Of a stretch of 64,000 nt of DNA, positions 61,344 through 64,000 are shown piece after piece. Source of the DNA: Bacillaceae bacterium S4-13-56 (GTDB taxonomy: Bacteria; Bacillota; Bacilli; Bacillales; JAWJLM01); NCBI GenBank assembly GCA_040191315.1, contig JAWJLM010000015.1, forward strand, positions 1 through 64,000. The letters are read 5' to 3'. How positions within the stretch are numbered: the stretch's first letter is position 1; every line of letters starts with the position of its first letter. The position numbers and the translations under genes are program-made. Below the pieces are notes generated by a model, which saw only the letters and a program-made list of their open reading frames with translations, was not told where the DNA came from and made no database searches.

Positions 61344-62063
61344 CTATTTCCTTGCTCTTAAAACTTTTAATAAAAACATCGGTAAAGCGAGCTGCCTCTT
61401 CCATCTCCATGGTTCAGCAAGTAAGCGATAGAGCCACTCTAATCCAAATCTACGAAATAAAGCTGGAGCTCGTTTAATATTTCCAGCAAATACGTCAAAT
61501 GATCCTCCGACTCCCTGGAAGATAGACACATTTAATTTACTTTTGTTCGCACGAATCCATTCCTCTTGTTTCGGGCTTCCCAATGCCACAAAGAGGATAT
61601 CTGCATTTGCTTGATTGATTTCTTCTAGGAGGATGTCTTGCTCTTGTATGTATCCGTCTAGCACCCCAACAATTTGAATGTCAGGGTATCGACGGGAAAT
61701 CTCATGACTTGCTTGATCAGCTACTCCTGGTTTTCCACCATAAAGGAAAACCTTGGCGCCCTTATGTGCAGCTTCTTCTAGTAATACGGTCATCAAATCA
61801 ATTCCAGTAATTCGATTGGAAATGGATCCTCCTTGAAGCTTGGAGGCAATTAACACACCAACACCATCAGGAATTTGATAATCTGCTGTATTAATCAGTT
61901 CCTTTAGCTGTTCATCCTCTTGAGCTTTAATAATCTTTTCTGGATTCACAGCCACAATAAAGGATTGTTTTTTTTCTTCTATGTTATGAAATAATTGTTT
62001 CTTTAAGCTATCATAGGTTTCATTGGAGACTTTCACTCCAAGTATTTCTTCCTGTTTACCCAT
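61344..62063 (-). CDS. tagA: WecG/TagA/CpsF-family glycosyltransferase
   Basis: GT26 enzyme, 239 residues, which adds a ManNAc or ManNAcA residue to undecaprenyl-diphosphate-GlcNAc as the second sugar of wall polymers. FIVAVNPEKIIKAQED, YQIPDGVGVLIASKL, KVFLYGGKPGVADQA, DILFVALGSPKQEEWI and GVGGSFDVFAGNIKRAP are family blocks in order. ATG 62063 follows AGGTGAG and lies 4 bp after the wecC stop. Coupled with a UDP-ManNAc dehydrogenase, the donor may be UDP-ManNAcA (WecG-like role). The symbol is by family. Confidence 0.9.
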   Translation of the reverse strand: MGKQEEILGVKVSNETYDSLKKQLFHNIEEKKQSFIVAVNPEKIIKAQEDEQLKELINTADYQIPDGVGVLIASKLQGGSISNRITGIDLMTVLLEEAAHKGAKVFLYGGKPGVADQASHEISRRYPDIQIVGVLDGYIQEQDILLEEINQANADILFVALGSPKQEEWIRANKSKLNVSIFQGVGGSFDVFAGNIKRAPALFRRFGLEWLYRLLAEPWRWKRQLALPMFLLKVLRARK

Positions 62064-62067
62064 AGAC

Positions 62068-63342
62068 TCACCTGTTTTTTGCATCGCCAAGACGGTTATA
62101 AACAAAACCGGCATTACGCCATGCGTCTTCGTCGATGCAGTTTTTCGTGTCGTATACGATGGCTGTATTCATTAGCACAGCCACTTCCTCTGGGACATAT
62201 GTCTTAAAGATATTATGATCCGTTAAAATAACGACCATATCTGCCCCTCTTACCGTATCTTCTAAAGAAAACTCCTGATGTGGCACTCGAATATCCTTTA
62301 TATAAGGATCGTAGACACGATAATCGATATTAGTCTTGTTGAGATGCTCCATAATTGTTAAGGAAGGACTCTCTCTCATATCATCTACATTTCCTTTAAA
62401 GGATAAACCTAGCAACGCAACTTTTGGTTGGACAACTTGATTTTCCTTTAAAATCTCTTGAATACGTTGGACCGTATAAGCAGGCATATCATCATTGGTT
62501 GTACGTGCCAAGTGAATCATTTTTGCCAACTCTGGTTGAAGCTCAACGATAAACCATGGGTCAACTGCAATACAGTGGCCTCCCACTCCAGGGCCAGGCT
62601 GATGAATATTGACACGTGGGTGGAAGTTTGCAAGCTTGATGGCTTCCCACACGTTGACACCGATTTGGTCACTAATTTTGGCCAGCTCATTGGCATAGGC
62701 AATATTAATGTCGCGGTACGTATTTTCAATAACTTTTACAAGTTCTGCTGTAGTGGCATCTGTAAGATGGAATTCCCCTTTAACAAACGTTTGATATAAC
62801 TTCTTCGTGCGTTCGCTAGACTCTTGGTTAATTCCGCCCACGATACGATCGTTTTGTTCCAATTCTTGAAAGATCTTTCCTGGAATCACTCGTTCAGGAG
62901 AGTGAGAGATATATAAGTCATTCTCTACATCTAGACCAGATTCAGCTAAAACAGGCATCATCACGTCCTCAACTGTACGAGGAGGAACGGTTGATTCTAG
63001 AATCACTAGGTCCCCTTTTTTCACATAAGGAACAACGGCTTGAGTTCCCGCGCGAACATAATCGAGATTTGCTGTTTTCTCCTCTGTAATCGGAGATGGG
63101 ACAGCAATAATATAGACATCGGACTCTACAGGCTTCGTTGAAACTGTAAGATGTCCTGAATCGATTACTTCATTAAGTGCCTCCTGTAACCCCGGCTCTT
63201 CTATATGCAATTCTTTATTTGCAAGTTTCTTTACAACAGACTCATTTACATCTACACCATGAACCTGATGTCCGCTTTTCGCAAACATAATCGATGTTGG
63301 CAGTCCAATATAGCCAAGACCAATAATACAAATTTTCTCCAT
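62068..63342 (-). CDS. wecC: UDP-N-acetyl-D-mannosamine dehydrogenase
   Basis: Oxidises UDP-ManNAc to UDP-ManNAcA with NAD+. ICIIGLGYIGLPTSIMFA is the nucleotide site, YIAVPSPI-like and LESTVPPRTVEDV follow, then HSPERVIPGKI, and GVGGHCIAVDPWF carries the catalytic Cys and is the WecC-type signature (UDP-glucose dehydrogenases have GGSCFPKD). 424 residues, normal. AAGGAAG precedes the ATG. It predicts a wall polymer with ManNAcA, as known in secondary wall polymers of other S-layer bacilli. Symbol by family. Confidence 0.92.
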   Translation of the reverse strand: MEKICIIGLGYIGLPTSIMFAKSGHQVHGVDVNESVVKKLANKELHIEEPGLQEALNEVIDSGHLTVSTKPVESDVYIIAVPSPITEEKTANLDYVRAGTQAVVPYVKKGDLVILESTVPPRTVEDVMMPVLAESGLDVENDLYISHSPERVIPGKIFQELEQNDRIVGGINQESSERTKKLYQTFVKGEFHLTDATTAELVKVIENTYRDINIAYANELAKISDQIGVNVWEAIKLANFHPRVNIHQPGPGVGGHCIAVDPWFIVELQPELAKMIHLARTTNDDMPAYTVQRIQEILKENQVVQPKVALLGLSFKGNVDDMRESPSLTIMEHLNKTNIDYRVYDPYIKDIRVPHQEFSLEDTVRGADMVVILTDHNIFKTYVPEEVAVLMNTAIVYDTKNCIDEDAWRNAGFVYNRLGDAKNR

Positions 63343-63490
63343 GCACTTTAACTTCCTTTCTTTCTATCGACAGACCAGGTACATGATTTTAGCATATACC
63401 ATTTAGACGAATTTCTTACTTAAAAGGATTCACTTTTTTTGGATATTTTTCTTATTCTTACATATTTAATATCGTACAAAACGTATAGAA

Positions 63491-63523
63491 CGCAGGACCA
63501 AGGTTCTGGGCCTTGGTCCTGCG
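63491..63523 (-). terminator. Perfect hairpin between tagO and wecC
   Basis: CGCAGGACCAAGG pairs fully with CCTTGGTCCTGCG (13 bp) around a 7-nt loop, 13 bp after the tagO stop. The T-tail on the minus strand (TTCTATACGTTTTG) is weak, so it may attenuate rather than stop. Confidence 0.65.
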
Positions 63524-63535
63524 ATCCCTCATTCT

Positions 63536-64000
63536 TTACTTTATTTTTGCTCTTTGAGTATCGATCCAATTCAAAATTGGGCGATATTCCTTACTAATCA
63601 ATCCTGTGACTTCCACGATGAGCTCAATCATGATCAATAAGGTAATAAGCATCAACGTTGCACCCCACATCGTTGCTCTTGTAAATACGATAGCTGCGAT
63701 GCTGAATAAAGCACTAAGAGCGTATATCACAATAACCGCTTGTCTGTGAGAATATCCAAGGTTAATTAGGCAATGATGCAAGTGAAATTTATCAGGTGCA
63801 GAAAGTGGTTTTTTCTGAATAATTCTCCGGATGATTGCAAATAGTGTATCTAGAATTGGTACTCCAAGAATGATAATAGGAACGAGCAGAGAGAAGAACG
63901 TTACATTCTTAAAGAGTCCCATTATTGCTAGAACACTAATTATATAGCCTAGGAATAAGGCACCCGTATCCCCCATAAAGAGTTTGGCAGGATAGAAATT
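63536..64000 (-). CDS. tagO: TagO/WecA-type GlcNAc-1-phosphate transferase (partial, N-terminus outside the window)
   Basis: C-terminal 154 residues of a polyprenyl-phosphate HexNAc-1-phosphate transferase that starts wall polymer synthesis on undecaprenyl phosphate. FMGDTGALFLGYIIS contains the family Asp motif, and APDKFHLHHCLINLGYSHRQ is the sugar-recognition loop. Four helices follow. The frame is open to the window edge, so the start and the first catalytic Asp pair lie outside. With wecC and tagA it forms a polymer-initiation set next to the S-layer gene. Confidence 0.93.
   Translation of the reverse strand, partial: NFYPAKLFMGDTGALFLGYIISVLAIMGLFKNVTFFSLLVPIIILGVPILDTLFAIIRRIIQKKPLSAPDKFHLHHCLINLGYSHRQAVIVIYALSALFSIAAIVFTRATMWGATLMLITLLIMIELIVEVTGLISKEYRPILNWIDTQRAKIK

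Noticed and set aside
1-64000. rRNA, tRNA, prophage or integrase genes
   Set aside because: None could be recognised on either strand; the region is polysaccharide, envelope and repeat DNA only.

Overview
The window looks like chromosome of an S-layer-bearing, low-G+C Gram-positive of the family Bacillaceae. The evidence is AGGAGG-type ribosome binding sites throughout, a csaB/secA2/slaP/murJ-type S-layer export and anchoring block, SLH-domain proteins, a ywqC/ywqD/ywqE-type tyrosine-kinase module, TagO/TagA-type wall polymer enzymes, and many REP-like repeats with a RAYT transposase. I see no rRNA or tRNA gene and no conventional CRISPR array. Species cannot be fixed from the sequence alone.

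Layout. (1) 0.2-26.6 kb, almost all minus strand: a Wzx/Wzy-type capsule or exopolysaccharide locus. In transcription order it holds ywqC/ywqD (chain-length regulator and tyrosine kinase), ywqE (phosphatase), galU, an EpsC/CapD-like dehydratase, an orphan prepilin, a repeat-filled gap, the priming sugar-phosphate transferase, an SDR epimerase, glycosyltransferases, a TupA-like ATP-grasp protein, a CapA-like protein, polymerase, flippase, capE-capF-capG (UDP-L-FucNAc supply), a complete ISL3-family insertion sequence, then UDP-glucose dehydrogenase and UDP-glucuronate 4-epimerase. (2) 26.6-32.9 kb: an accessory stretch with a RAYT transposase among its REPs, a promoter-hairpins-terminator RNA unit, relic genes, a DUF3800 gene, a DarT/DarG toxin-antitoxin pair with a 169-bp repeat between its genes, and a composite repeat holding a transposase fragment. 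(3) 32.9-58 kb: cell envelope. Here are a CWB2-anchored subtilase, a second galU, two SMR-type flippase subunits with a GT2 and a GT-C-like protein, MurJ, a CsaB-glycosyltransferase fusion, SecA2, SlaP, an SH3/glucosaminidase, an O-antigen-ligase-like protein, an SLT-SLH lytic transglycosylase and an acyltransferase. (4) 58-64 kb: the main S-layer protein with a strong promoter, then TagA-, WecC- and TagO-type genes that probably make the SLH-binding wall polymer.

How it fits together. One half makes and regulates a secreted polysaccharide containing FucNAc and uronic acid. The other half makes a pyruvylated wall polymer (TagO, TagA, WecC, CsaB) to which SLH proteins bind, and an accessory Sec system (SecA2, SlaP) to export the S-layer protein.

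The most unusual thing is in the intergenic DNA between about 36 and 55 kb. Four separate arrays (36429-36784, 44997-45330, 49054-49379, 54423-54684) consist of a short word repeated every 20, 21 or 22 bp with non-conserved filler. The step order 20-20-20-21-21-22 (124 bp per cycle) recurs within arrays and between arrays. One array keeps this rhythm but uses a different word (GGCACTTA instead of TGAGCATA). I do not recognise this as a named element. Other points of note are three genes whose best start codon is AUC or AUU behind a strong Shine-Dalgarno, REP-type palindromes inserted in frame in galU and in an SMR gene, and several MITE-like repeat families.
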